Assembly: GCA_017463615.1 (NCBI GenBank)
Contig: JAFTOU010000009.1
Location: 37,766-101,765 of the forward strand
Length of the DNA: 64,000 nt
Reading direction: 5' to 3'
DNA from: Alistipes sp.
GTDB taxonomy: Bacteria > Bacteroidota > Bacteroidia > Bacteroidales > Rikenellaceae
The notes beneath the pieces are model-generated. The model worked only from the letters and a program-made list of their open reading frames with translations. It searched no databases and was not told where the DNA came from. A program made the translations under genes and the position numbers. Below are positions 48,816 through 57,195 of the stretch, piece after piece. Positions within the stretch are counted from its first letter, which is position 1. Every line of letters starts with the position of its first letter.

Positions 48816-49568
48816 TTAGTCTCTTCGGTTATTTATTAGGGCTACATAGTAGAGCAGCGAAGCTATCGCCGAGAGTGCCGCCACAAGGTATGTGCGTGCA
48901 GCCCAGCGGAGCGAGGTCTTTGCGCCATCCATCTCGTCGGCACGCAGCACACGGCTACTCTCAAGCCACTCCAGCGCCCTATCCGAGGCGTTGTACTCCA
49001 CAGGCAGGGTCACAAGGGCAAATACTGCCGACATGGCAATCATACCCACGCCTATCCAGCAGATTGTAGCGCTGCCCGACACGCTCATCATCACCAGACC
49101 GATGATAATCACCCACTGCGCCATAGAGGACGAAAAGTTCACTATCGGCACCAACGAGGAGCGCAACTGCAGCGGAGCATAGCCCTCAGCGTGCTGTATG
49201 GCGTGGCCACACTCGTGACAAGCCACCGCAGCCGCGGCTATGGAGCGACTGCTGTAGACCCCCTCCGAGAGATTTACCGTCTTGGTCGCAGGGTTGTAGT
49301 GGTCGGTGAGCATACCGCCCGTCTGGGTAATCTTCACATCGTGAATATTGTGGTCGCGCAACATCTTGGCAGCAATCTCTGCGCCCGTCATGCCGTTGCT
49401 CTGCCATACATTGGAATACTTATTGATAACCGAGCGAAGGCGCGCCTGCACAATCATACCGGCAATAGCCACGGCGATGATGATGAAAAATGCCTCCGAG
49501 GTGGTTAGATTGGTCAAAAACGAGCCCTCCTGCTCGTAATAACCTGCCTGAAGAAGTGTTGTAAACAT
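48816..49568 (-). CDS. Membrane zinc metallopeptidase (YugP-like)
   Basis: 250 aa. The zinc motif HECGH is at 118-122 (AAAAVACHECGHAIQHAEGY), preceded by a membrane segment (26-45) and followed by two to three more (about 140-190, 220-245). It matches the YugP/Zn-dependent membrane peptidase family of unknown substrate. First gene of the minus-strand run ending at lysS-tpiA. Opposed -7-like boxes (TAACTTTG minus 49609-49602, TAAATTTG plus 49622-49629) lie in the spacer to the divergent deaminase gene, both without good -33 boxes. Confidence 0.88.
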   Translation of the reverse strand: MFTTLLQAGYYEQEGSFLTNLTTSEAFFIIIAVAIAGMIVQARLRSVINKYSNVWQSNGMTGAEIAAKMLRDHNIHDVKITQTGGMLTDHYNPATKTVNLSEGVYSSRSIAAAAVACHECGHAIQHAEGYAPLQLRSSLVPIVNFSSSMAQWVIIIGLVMMSVSGSATICWIGVGMIAMSAVFALVTLPVEYNASDRALEWLESSRVLRADEMDGAKTSLRWAARTYLVAALSAIASLLYYVALINNRRD

Positions 49569-49633
49569 ATCTTTGAATTTATTTGTTGCCTATAATACGC
49601 ACAAAGTTAGAAAAAATTGTGTAAATTTGCACT

Positions 49634-50122
49634 ATGATACCTACGAATTTTACCGTTGAGGACGAAAAGTTTATGCAGCTGGCTATTGACTTATCAATAG
49701 AAAATGTCGCCATTGGTGGCGGACCATTCGGCGCTGTTGTGGTTCGTAATGGGGAGGTTATCGCCACTGGAACAAACAGAGTAACAGAGTCTTGCGACCC
49801 CACTGCGCACGCCGAGGTTAGCGCTATTCGCGCCGCTTGTGCCGCCGTTGGCAGCTTCAAGCTCAGCGGCTGCACGGTCTACTCCTCCTGCGAGCCCTGC
49901 CCTATGTGCCTGAGCGCACTCTACTGGGCTGGCGTGGAGCGCATCTTCTACGGCAATACTAAGCAGGACGCCAAGCAGATTAACTTTGACGACTCCTTCA
50001 TCTACGACCAGATAGCCCTTGCCCCCGAGGCTCGTGCCATCCCGTGCATCAACATTATGCGCGACAGTGCGTTGGCGGCCTTCCGTGCGTGGAGCGAGAA
50101 GGAGGATAAAATACCATACTAA
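49634..50122 (+). CDS. Guanine deaminase-like nucleoside deaminase
   Basis: 162 aa, cytidine-deaminase fold. Zinc site: HAEVSAIRAAC (His and catalytic Glu) and SSCEPCPMCLSALYWAG (two Cys). The C-terminal part, with AIPCINIMRDSALAAFRAW, is more like bacterial GuaD (guanine to xanthine) than the tRNA enzyme TadA. TadA cannot be fully excluded. It lies 3 bp before the permease gene. Confidence 0.78.
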   Translation: MIPTNFTVEDEKFMQLAIDLSIENVAIGGGPFGAVVVRNGEVIATGTNRVTESCDPTAHAEVSAIRAACAAVGSFKLSGCTVYSSCEPCPMCLSALYWAGVERIFYGNTKQDAKQINFDDSFIYDQIALAPEARAIPCINIMRDSALAAFRAWSEKEDKIPY

Positions 50123-50125
50123 CCG

Positions 50126-51358
50126 ATGAACCTACCACTATTTATCGCCCGACGCACCGCCCGCTCTGCCACCTCTACGCAGAGCACTATGGTTCGCATC
50201 GCTACAGCCGCTGTAGCGGTGAGCGTCGCCGTTATGGTGGTAACTATCGCCGTTGTGGCGGGCTTCAGGGAGCAGATACGCGCCACGGTGAGCGACCTGT
50301 CGGCAGATATTGTCGTCACCGACCTTGCAACCCTCTATGGCGCCGACTCCCGCCCTGTGGCTAAGAGCCAGAGTATACAGACCATCTTCGCCACTACCGA
50401 GGGCGTTGAGAGTGTAGACTACTACGCTATGCGTGGCTGCGTGGTCCGCTCTAAGGGTGGCGCGGCAGGAGTTGTTGTCAAGGGCGTTACCCACTTTGAC
50501 CCCCAGAGCACTATCGCAACATCCGTCACCGAGGGCACTCTGCCTCGCATCGTGGAGCAGCGATATAAGGAGCTGCTGCTGCCCGAGCAGACGGCAGAGA
50601 AACTTGGCGTAAAGTGTGGCGAGCGCGTGGAGCTGCTCACTATCGGCGGCGAGGGTATCCCTGAGCGCGATATTTTCAAGGTCTGCGGCATCTATCGCAC
50701 CGTTGGCGATATGCCTACAGTCGTTGCGCTGACCGATATCCGCAATGTCCAGCGCCTCAATGGCTGGAGTGCCGATACCGTCTCGGGCTTTGAGCTCCGC
50801 GTGGCTGAGGGGGCAGATGCCTACACCACCTCGGAGTTGATAAATACCGCCCTTTTTGAGCAGTACGAGGGGGACGAAAACCTTTCCTCCGTCTCGGCGG
50901 AGCAGATATACTCCAACATCTTCGCCTGGCTGCAGACGCACGACATAAATGCCGCCGTTATTGTGGTCATTATGTTCATCGTGGCGCTCTTCAATATGGT
51001 CACCGCCCTGCTTATCCTGCTCTTTGAGCGCACCCGCATGGTGGGCATCCTCAAGAGTTTAGGCATGAACAACCGCACCGTAAGGCAGATATTCCTCTAT
51101 CAGGCGGCTCGCATCGTGGGCATAGGCTTGGCTATCGGAAATGGCTTTGCGCTGCTGCTCATAGCGATACAGAGGTTTACGGGACTGATAAAATTGGATG
51201 CTACGGCATACTTTGTCGCCGAAGTTCCCGTTTCTATAGGTGTAGTGGAGATTTTGACAATAAACACTATCTTTGCAGCCGTGATACTCGCCCTGCTCTT
51301 TGCTGCTACGGCTATAGTATCAAAGATAAAGCCCTCCGAGGCGGTAAAATATGAATAA
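50126..51358 (+). CDS. LolC/LolE-type ABC transporter permease
   Basis: 410 aa with four membrane segments: one after residue 30 (IATAAVAVSVAVMVVTIAVVA), a large periplasmic domain (about 55-265), then three near 275-405 (INAAVIVVIMFIVALFN...FAAVILALLFAATAI). This is the FtsX/MacB-like layout of LolCE lipoprotein-release permeases. The ATPase is not in the window. The stop overlaps the start of the menaquinone methyltransferase gene by 8 bp. Confidence 0.85.
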   Translation: MNLPLFIARRTARSATSTQSTMVRIATAAVAVSVAVMVVTIAVVAGFREQIRATVSDLSADIVVTDLATLYGADSRPVAKSQSIQTIFATTEGVESVDYYAMRGCVVRSKGGAAGVVVKGVTHFDPQSTIATSVTEGTLPRIVEQRYKELLLPEQTAEKLGVKCGERVELLTIGGEGIPERDIFKVCGIYRTVGDMPTVVALTDIRNVQRLNGWSADTVSGFELRVAEGADAYTTSELINTALFEQYEGDENLSSVSAEQIYSNIFAWLQTHDINAAVIVVIMFIVALFNMVTALLILLFERTRMVGILKSLGMNNRTVRQIFLYQAARIVGIGLAIGNGFALLLIAIQRFTGLIKLDATAYFVAEVPVSIGVVEILTINTIFAAVILALLFAATAIVSKIKPSEAVKYE

Positions 51359-52079
51359 CCAAAAATATATGAAAGGCACACAACCCAAGACTGAGAATGT
51401 AAAGCAGATGTTTGACAACATCGCCCCCACATACGACTCTCTGAACCATATCCTCTCGCTCTCTATAGACAAGATATGGCGTCGTCGCGTGGTGCGCACC
51501 GTGCGTCGCTTAGGTGCAAAGCGCATCCTTGATGTAGCTACGGGCACGGGCGACTTGGCTATCGCTATGGCTCGCCGTATCAGCGGCTCTATGATTTGTG
51601 GCGTAGACCTCTCGCCCCAGATGCTTGAGGTTGCCCGCACAAAGGTCGCTAAGCGTGGCTTTGACGAGCGTATAACCCTTATGGAGGGCAATGCCGAGCA
51701 TCTGGAGCTCGCCGACCAGAGCGTAGATGCAGTAACTATCGCCTTCGGCATCCGCAACTTTGAGAATAAGGAGGCGTGCCTGCAGGAGCTGCGCCGCATA
51801 ATTCGCAAGGATGGACATCTGGTAATTCTGGAGTTTTCCAACCCCACAAACCGACTTATCAGCTGCCTCTACCGCCTCTACTCGCACAAGATACTGCCAT
51901 GGATTGGCGGACTGATATCCAAGGACCGCTCGGCATACGAGTATCTGCCCAACTCGGTAGATGGTTTTCCAAACCCCGACGCCTTCTCGCAGATTATCGA
52001 GAGCGCAGGCTTTCGTATGGTTTCGCGCCGCAGCCAGAGCTTCGGCATAGCACAGATTTACACCGCACAGAAGATATGA
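51351..52079 (+). CDS. menG: Demethylmenaquinone methyltransferase (UbiE/MenG)
   Basis: 242 aa. Last step of menaquinone synthesis. MFDNIAPTYDSLNHILSLSIDKIWR at the start, SAM-binding LDVATGTGDLAI and DLSPQMLEVA, then AFGIRNFENKE and LEFSNPT are classic UbiE/MenG motifs. An internal ATG (MKGTQPK) three residues after the overlap with the permease gene is also possible. Overlaps the lipoprotein gene by 4 bp. Confidence 0.95.
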   Translation: MNNQKYMKGTQPKTENVKQMFDNIAPTYDSLNHILSLSIDKIWRRRVVRTVRRLGAKRILDVATGTGDLAIAMARRISGSMICGVDLSPQMLEVARTKVAKRGFDERITLMEGNAEHLELADQSVDAVTIAFGIRNFENKEACLQELRRIIRKDGHLVILEFSNPTNRLISCLYRLYSHKILPWIGGLISKDRSAYEYLPNSVDGFPNPDAFSQIIESAGFRMVSRRSQSFGIAQIYTAQKI

Positions 52080-52561
52080 GACAATTTATAAACATACTAT
52101 CCCTTGCCCTCTGCACACTCCTTCTGGCAAGCTGTAGCCCCAAGAAGATTGTAAACCAGATGCAGCAGAACATCTCCGTCGTGGGGGTGGAGAATATCAC
52201 CGGCTCCGTATCGGGTGGCTGGGTTGTCACCCTGCGCATGGAGAATAATACGGGCTACCAGCCTACACTCAGGGCTGCCGAGGGGGATATCTACTTTGAC
52301 AATACCCTTACGGCTCACGCCTCGCTGATGGCACCCGTAACACTGCCCAAGAAGAGTGTCAGCTCTATTGACATACCCCTTGAGATTAAGGTACATAGTC
52401 CTCTGAAGGCGCTCTCGCTCGTCCTGCGCTTCTCGGAGAAGAACTTTGACGGCATAGACCTCGCGCTCAAGTCTACGGTAGAACTTATGGGCGTGAAGAA
52501 GGATGTCAATATAGAGCGCACCCCAGCCAAGGATATACTCAACCAATTAGGATACAACTAA
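52076..52561 (+). CDS. Small LEA14-like lipoprotein
   Basis: 161 aa starting MRQFINILSLALCTLLLASC, lipobox Cys20. One beta domain follows (VVGVENITGSVSGGWVVTL, LPKKSVSSIDIPLEI) resembling the LEA14/water-stress fold. Start chosen because the ATGA overlap with the menG stop couples the genes; the open frame extends far upstream but only inside menG. Role unknown. Confidence 0.7.
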   Translation: MRQFINILSLALCTLLLASCSPKKIVNQMQQNISVVGVENITGSVSGGWVVTLRMENNTGYQPTLRAAEGDIYFDNTLTAHASLMAPVTLPKKSVSSIDIPLEIKVHSPLKALSLVLRFSEKNFDGIDLALKSTVELMGVKKDVNIERTPAKDILNQLGYN

Positions 52562-52565
52562 CCAC

Positions 52566-53024
52566 ATGAAGAAGATTATAACCCTCATTGCACTGAGCCT
52601 CTTTGTAGCAGCCTCGGCGCAAAACCTCAGCAGCTTCAAGCAGCGACTCGCCTCGCCTATCAAGGTAGATTCGCTCACGACCATAAACGCCACGGTGCAG
52701 GTTACCGAGCATAACGATGCGGCGCATATCATCGCCACCACGCCTCCAAAGCAGCAGGGTGGGGTCAATGGCTACCGCATCATGCTCTTTATGAGCAACT
52801 CGCAAAATGCTCGCGCTGAGGCATTTGCAGCCTGCGACTCCCTTGCCGTAAGGCTTCCAGGACAGCAGACCTATGTCACCTACGACAACCCTTACTTCAA
52901 GGTCTTTACGGGCAACTGCACCACGCAGGAGGAGGCACTTGTTCTGCTTGAGCAGATAAAGCCTACCTTCCCCAAGGCGTTCATTATGCGCAACAATATC
53001 CCGCTCAGCGAGCTGTCAAAGTAG
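52566..53024 (+). CDS. Secreted SPOR-like domain protein
   Basis: 152 aa. Signal peptide 1-18 (LSLFVAASAQ). The C-terminal half (GYRIMLFMSNSQNARAEAFA...QTYVTYDNPYFKVFTGNCTT followed by QEEALVLLEQIKPTFPKAFI) has the SPOR pattern that binds denuded glycan strands of peptidoglycan. It is probably a periplasmic cell-wall-associated protein. It lies 4 bp after the lipoprotein gene and 16 bp before priA. Confidence 0.72.
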   Translation: MKKIITLIALSLFVAASAQNLSSFKQRLASPIKVDSLTTINATVQVTEHNDAAHIIATTPPKQQGGVNGYRIMLFMSNSQNARAEAFAACDSLAVRLPGQQTYVTYDNPYFKVFTGNCTTQEEALVLLEQIKPTFPKAFIMRNNIPLSELSK

Positions 53025-53040
53025 ACCTACGGAGTAGCCG

Positions 53041-55254
53041 ATGAACTTTGCCGACATAATACTGCCCTTAGCACAGCCGTGCTACACCTTTGCCGTCAGC
53101 CATATCCCCGATTTGAAGGTTGGCGAGGCTGTGGCTGTGCAGTTTGGCCAGCGGTCGGTATATACGGGCATCGTCCTCCGCCTGCACAACGACCCGCCGC
53201 GGCGTGGCAAGGTCAAGCCTGTAATCAAGCGTCTCTACGACTTCCCGCTGCTCAATAGCCGCCAGATTGAGTTCTGGAACTGGATGGCGAGCTACTACCT
53301 CTGCTCCGTTGGCGAGGTTATGCGCATCGCCCTACCCTCTCTGGTAAAGCCCCACGCTCAGACCGAGGAGCTTTACCAACCCTACACCCTTCCGCAGGAG
53401 CGCGTGCTACGCCTAAAATCTATGCCCGAGGGCGAGGAGCTGGAGCGACTCTCCCGTCGTGCACCCCGTCGTGCTGCGCTGCTCGCCTTGCTGCAGAGCA
53501 ATGGCGGCGAGATTCCGCGTAACGAGTGCCAGGCAGATAGCGCCATTATCTCGGCACTTACCAAGGCGGGGATGATAGAGATTTTTGAACGCGACTGCCA
53601 GCCCCAGCAGCTGCCTATAACCCGCTCGCTGCTGCCTATGCTCTCGCCAGAGCAGAACGAGGCTCTGCGCAGGATTGATAGCGGCCTGGAGGCGTGCAAT
53701 GTGGCTCTGCTCCACGGCGTTACAAGTTCGGGCAAGACCGAGATTTACACCCACCGCATCGCTCAGGCGCTCTCTAAGGGGCAGGATGTGCTGCTTCTTG
53801 TACCCGAGATTTCACTTACCGCACAGCTTGTTGAGCGTATGCGAGGGATGTTCGGACAGAGGGTCATCGCCTACCACTCCAAGCTCACCCCGCAGCGCCG
53901 CACGCAGATATATATGGATATGCTCCGCACCCCTGCGGGTAACTTTATCGTCGGCGCCCGCTCGGCTCTCTTCCTGCCTTATAAGCAGTTGGGACTTGTC
54001 GTTGTGGACGAGGAGCACGACTCAAGCTATAAGCAGTCCGAGCCTAACCCGCGCTATAATGGGCGCGATGCGGCGGTTATGCTTGCGGCAATACACCACG
54101 CAAAGACTATTTTGGGTAGCGCAACCCCTTCACTTGAGAGTTTTAATAACGCCATGGCGGGCAAGTATGCGGGCGTAACGCTTATGAGCCGCTATGGAGG
54201 CTCGCTGCCGCCAAAGATTATCATCTCGGACACTATCCGCGCCGTTAAGCGTGGCGAGCGCAAGAGCCACTTTAACAAGGAGTTACTCGACCGTATCGCC
54301 GACCGTCTGGAGCATGGCGAGCAGATTATGCTCTTTCAGAATCGCAGGGGCTATGCACCCTATGTGGAGTGCCCTCGCTGTGGCTGGACAGCCCGCTGCC
54401 CACACTGCAATGTGACCCTCTCGCGCCACCTTAAGTCCGCCTCGCTGCGATGCCACTACTGCGGATATTCTGTTCCTCAGAGCATCAACTGCCCCGAGTG
54501 CAAGACCTCGCAACTGGAGGCTAAGGGCTTCGGCACGGAGAAGGTTGAGGAGGAGATTGCAGCACTATTCCCTTCGGCTCGCGTCCTGCGCCTTGATAGC
54601 GATAGCGCAGGTAGCGATGCAGCCTATAACCGCATCATTTCGCAATTCGCCGCTGGCGAGGCTGATATCCTTGTCGGCACACAGATAATATCCAAAGGCC
54701 TTGATTTTAAGGGCGTTACACTTATCGGCGTACTCAATGCCGACAACCTGACTAATGCACCCGATTTCCGCGCTGTGGAGCGCGCTTGGCAGACCGTTCT
54801 GCAGGTAGCTGGCCGCGCAGGCCGTAGAGATAAGGCTGGCGAGGTTGTCGTGCAGACGGCAGACCCGAACCATCCACTCTTCGCGGCACTCTCGGAGCGT
54901 GGCTACCAACACTTCGCCGCTGCGCAACTGCGTGAGCGACAGATGTTTAACTACCCTCCTTTCAGCCGCCTTATCCGCATCACCCTGCGACATCATACGG
55001 CTAAAACCCTCGCCGATACGGCCTCGGCTCTGGGTACAACGCTGCGCGAGAAGTTCGGCAGCCGCGTGCTTGGCCCCGTAACCCCACTCATTGACCGCAT
55101 CCGCGGCGAGATGATTGTGGAGATTATCCTCAAAATAGAGACCACCGCCTCCTTCTCCCGCGCTAAGGAGATTGTCTCCGAGCAGGTAACAACTCTCCGC
55201 CAACACCCTGAACACAAGGGCGTTACAATAATATGTGATGTAGACCCTATTTAG
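53041..55254 (+). CDS. priA: Primosomal replication-restart helicase PriA
   Basis: 737 aa. 3'-DNA-binding domain at the N-terminus, Walker A GVTSSGKT (226-233), DEEH (323-326). Eight zinc-binding cysteines in a cluster (444, 447, 453, 456, 471, 474, 484, 487) and helicase motifs V-VI (VLNADNLTNAPDFRAVERAW, VAGRAGR) are all present. It restarts stalled replication forks. Last gene of the plus-strand run. Confidence 0.96.
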   Translation: MNFADIILPLAQPCYTFAVSHIPDLKVGEAVAVQFGQRSVYTGIVLRLHNDPPRRGKVKPVIKRLYDFPLLNSRQIEFWNWMASYYLCSVGEVMRIALPSLVKPHAQTEELYQPYTLPQERVLRLKSMPEGEELERLSRRAPRRAALLALLQSNGGEIPRNECQADSAIISALTKAGMIEIFERDCQPQQLPITRSLLPMLSPEQNEALRRIDSGLEACNVALLHGVTSSGKTEIYTHRIAQALSKGQDVLLLVPEISLTAQLVERMRGMFGQRVIAYHSKLTPQRRTQIYMDMLRTPAGNFIVGARSALFLPYKQLGLVVVDEEHDSSYKQSEPNPRYNGRDAAVMLAAIHHAKTILGSATPSLESFNNAMAGKYAGVTLMSRYGGSLPPKIIISDTIRAVKRGERKSHFNKELLDRIADRLEHGEQIMLFQNRRGYAPYVECPRCGWTARCPHCNVTLSRHLKSASLRCHYCGYSVPQSINCPECKTSQLEAKGFGTEKVEEEIAALFPSARVLRLDSDSAGSDAAYNRIISQFAAGEADILVGTQIISKGLDFKGVTLIGVLNADNLTNAPDFRAVERAWQTVLQVAGRAGRRDKAGEVVVQTADPNHPLFAALSERGYQHFAAAQLRERQMFNYPPFSRLIRITLRHHTAKTLADTASALGTTLREKFGSRVLGPVTPLIDRIRGEMIVEIILKIETTASFSRAKEIVSEQVTTLRQHPEHKGVTIICDVDPI

Positions 55255-55284
55255 CTATTAGCCGTTAGCTATTGGCTATTGGCT
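55251..55284 (+). repeat. Dispersed intergenic repeat, copy 6
   Basis: TTAGCTATTAGCCGTTAGCT then ATTGGCTATTGGC, directly at the priA stop; no hairpin. Followed at 55298-55335 by the CGGCTCGGC segment also found near 3128. Confidence 0.7.
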
Positions 55285-55359
55285 CGTCTACAACGACCCT
55301 TCCTCCTCGCGGCTCGGCAGAGCAAACGAGTTTGCACCGCCATCTATTCCTTGCACCCG

Positions 55360-55486
55360 TTTTGTCGTCAGAAGGCGATAGATACAACGCTCGGGTAAAA
55401 AAATGACTCTGGATAGTACAGAAGCGTACAGCCAGAGTCATTTTTTTAGCTAGCGGAAGTAGGTATCCGCCTTATCACGACAAAAT
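55360..55486 (-). repeat. Nested stop-codon palindrome 6 (after the 566-aa lipoprotein)
   Basis: Outer arms TTTTGTCGTCAGAAGGCG / CGCCTTATCACGACAAAA reach the stop codon itself. Inner stem AAAAAAATGACTCTGG / CCAGAGTCATTTTTTT, loop core GTAC-AGAAGC-GTAC. Confidence 0.88.
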
Positions 55487-57186
55487 TACTTAGTGCTCCA
55501 GGTGGTGTTATCACCCCCATCCCATATTCCCTCTGGGAGGGTATAATGATTCTTGCCATCCGTTGGAATCACTAAATCGCTGGTCTGGTTCCACTTGTTA
55601 GACCAGGTGTTAGCGGTGGTGGATGGGTTCATGCGGCAGAAGATGATGTTGTCGCCGAGGGTGTAGCCCACAGGAATATTCAACTCGTAGATGCCGTCGG
55701 CGTTGCTATCGGTCATAGATGCCCACGCATTTGAACCAGAGGCGTTCCAGAAGTAGGCTGCAAAGCGGGCATCTGCCTCCTTCCAGCTACTATTTGGGGT
55801 GAAGTAGAGCACTACGGATGTACCCTCAGGCTCCTGCTGCACAGGCTCCTTACCATTTACCTCCTGCAGAGGCACAGAGGTGTAGTCTGCACCCGCCGTA
55901 ACGACATAGAGGTTTAGGTTTGCGTGGTCAAAGTAGATATCGTAAGTACCCGCCTCGGTGATAGCGATGTTAGAGCCATTCTCAAAGACCTTCATATAGT
56001 TATTCGGGTTCAGGTATGCGATACCGCCGCCGAAGCTGATATCCCAAGTAGTCGCCGCCTTAACCTTCAGCTCGGCATAGGCCTCAAGGGTAACGCCCTT
56101 AGCAGAGTGAATACCGTTGTTGTCGGTCATCGGCAGGTCGCCCCAGCTGTTGAAAGTACCCGCGAGGGCGAATGCAGAGCTCTGCTGTGGCTTCTCAGGT
56201 ACGGTATATCCCGCCTCGTGCCACTCGCCCGCAGCCCAATCTACGATGTAGTAGTAGTTGTATGGAGCAACGCCCACCTCGGTGTCGGCGGTCTGGTTCC
56301 ATACGCTCTCCCAGCCAAACTCTGTCGCTGCAGGATTCATACGGCAGAAGAGCATCTTGTTCATACCCTGAGGTACGGCGCACTCGTATATCTTGTCGCC
56401 ATTATCGTCTGTGAGCTTTATGTCGGCATAGCCGTCAGCGTCGTTGAAGAAGTGAGCCGCAAACCACGCACCGTCGTTCATCCAGTCGCTATTTGGAACG
56501 AGATATACCACGCTGCTCTCCCCTGCTGGCTCGTCAGGCTTCTGCGAAGGATTGTCGGTCGGTGCAAGAGTTCCTAAGTCGTAGAGCGTTGCTGCCGCAG
56601 CCTCAAATGGAGCACACTCGTAACGGTTGCTGCCTATGGTGTAGCTCAGCTCTACCGCTCCCGCATTTATCGGGATGATAACATCTGTGCCCGCCGCTAC
56701 GGTAACCTCCGATACTGGGGTCTGGCCATCACCAAAGAGGCCATTGCCCTCAAGGGTCAGGTAGTACTCCGACGAGAAACGGATAAATGCCGACACAACC
56801 TCAAGAGTCACATTGCCGTCTGCCAATGAGGCTACAGCATATAGCTCCGTGCCATCTACACCCAGCGCGCTGTTCACAGCACCTACAGCCTGAGCGTTGC
56901 GAATAGTCACCTTGCCCGACACAAGACTCTCCACACCCTCTGTTGCGCAGAGGAAGAGAGATGGCTCAGCCTCGGTGTTTGCAAAGGTAAAGTAGTTCTC
57001 GCCATCAGCGGTTACAGCCAAGCTCTCGCCGCCCTTAAAATCTATATCCACACTCTGTCCCTCGCACTCCACGCTCTCCATCGCCGCATGGAACGACACC
57101 TCGCCCAGAATCTGAGAAGTACCCTCGCACGCGACTGCGAAAAACACAGCCACTGCGAGGGTAATAATATTAAAAAATCGTTTCAT
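55486..57186 (-). CDS. Surface lipoprotein with carbohydrate-binding-like modules (paralogue 1)
   Basis: 566 aa. Lipobox FFAVAC with Cys20. N-terminal beta domain (about 30-215), then a module VYLVPNSDWMNDGAWFAAHF...MLFCRMNPAATEFGWESVWN (about 225-320). Next is an E-set-like domain AFALAGTFNSWGDLPMTDNN...TYDIYFDHANLNLYVV (about 335-435), then a second copy of the first module ending in WNQTSDLVIPTDGKNHYTLP. The repeated YLxPNSxWxxxxARFAAYF-type module resembles starch-binding domains of the SusE/SusF kind. Paralogue of the next gene, from which it is 9 bp away. Confidence 0.75.
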   Translation of the reverse strand: MKRFFNIITLAVAVFFAVACEGTSQILGEVSFHAAMESVECEGQSVDIDFKGGESLAVTADGENYFTFANTEAEPSLFLCATEGVESLVSGKVTIRNAQAVGAVNSALGVDGTELYAVASLADGNVTLEVVSAFIRFSSEYYLTLEGNGLFGDGQTPVSEVTVAAGTDVIIPINAGAVELSYTIGSNRYECAPFEAAAATLYDLGTLAPTDNPSQKPDEPAGESSVVYLVPNSDWMNDGAWFAAHFFNDADGYADIKLTDDNGDKIYECAVPQGMNKMLFCRMNPAATEFGWESVWNQTADTEVGVAPYNYYYIVDWAAGEWHEAGYTVPEKPQQSSAFALAGTFNSWGDLPMTDNNGIHSAKGVTLEAYAELKVKAATTWDISFGGGIAYLNPNNYMKVFENGSNIAITEAGTYDIYFDHANLNLYVVTAGADYTSVPLQEVNGKEPVQQEPEGTSVVLYFTPNSSWKEADARFAAYFWNASGSNAWASMTDSNADGIYELNIPVGYTLGDNIIFCRMNPSTTANTWSNKWNQTSDLVIPTDGKNHYTLPEGIWDGGDNTTWSTK

Positions 57187-57195
57187 AGTCAGTCA

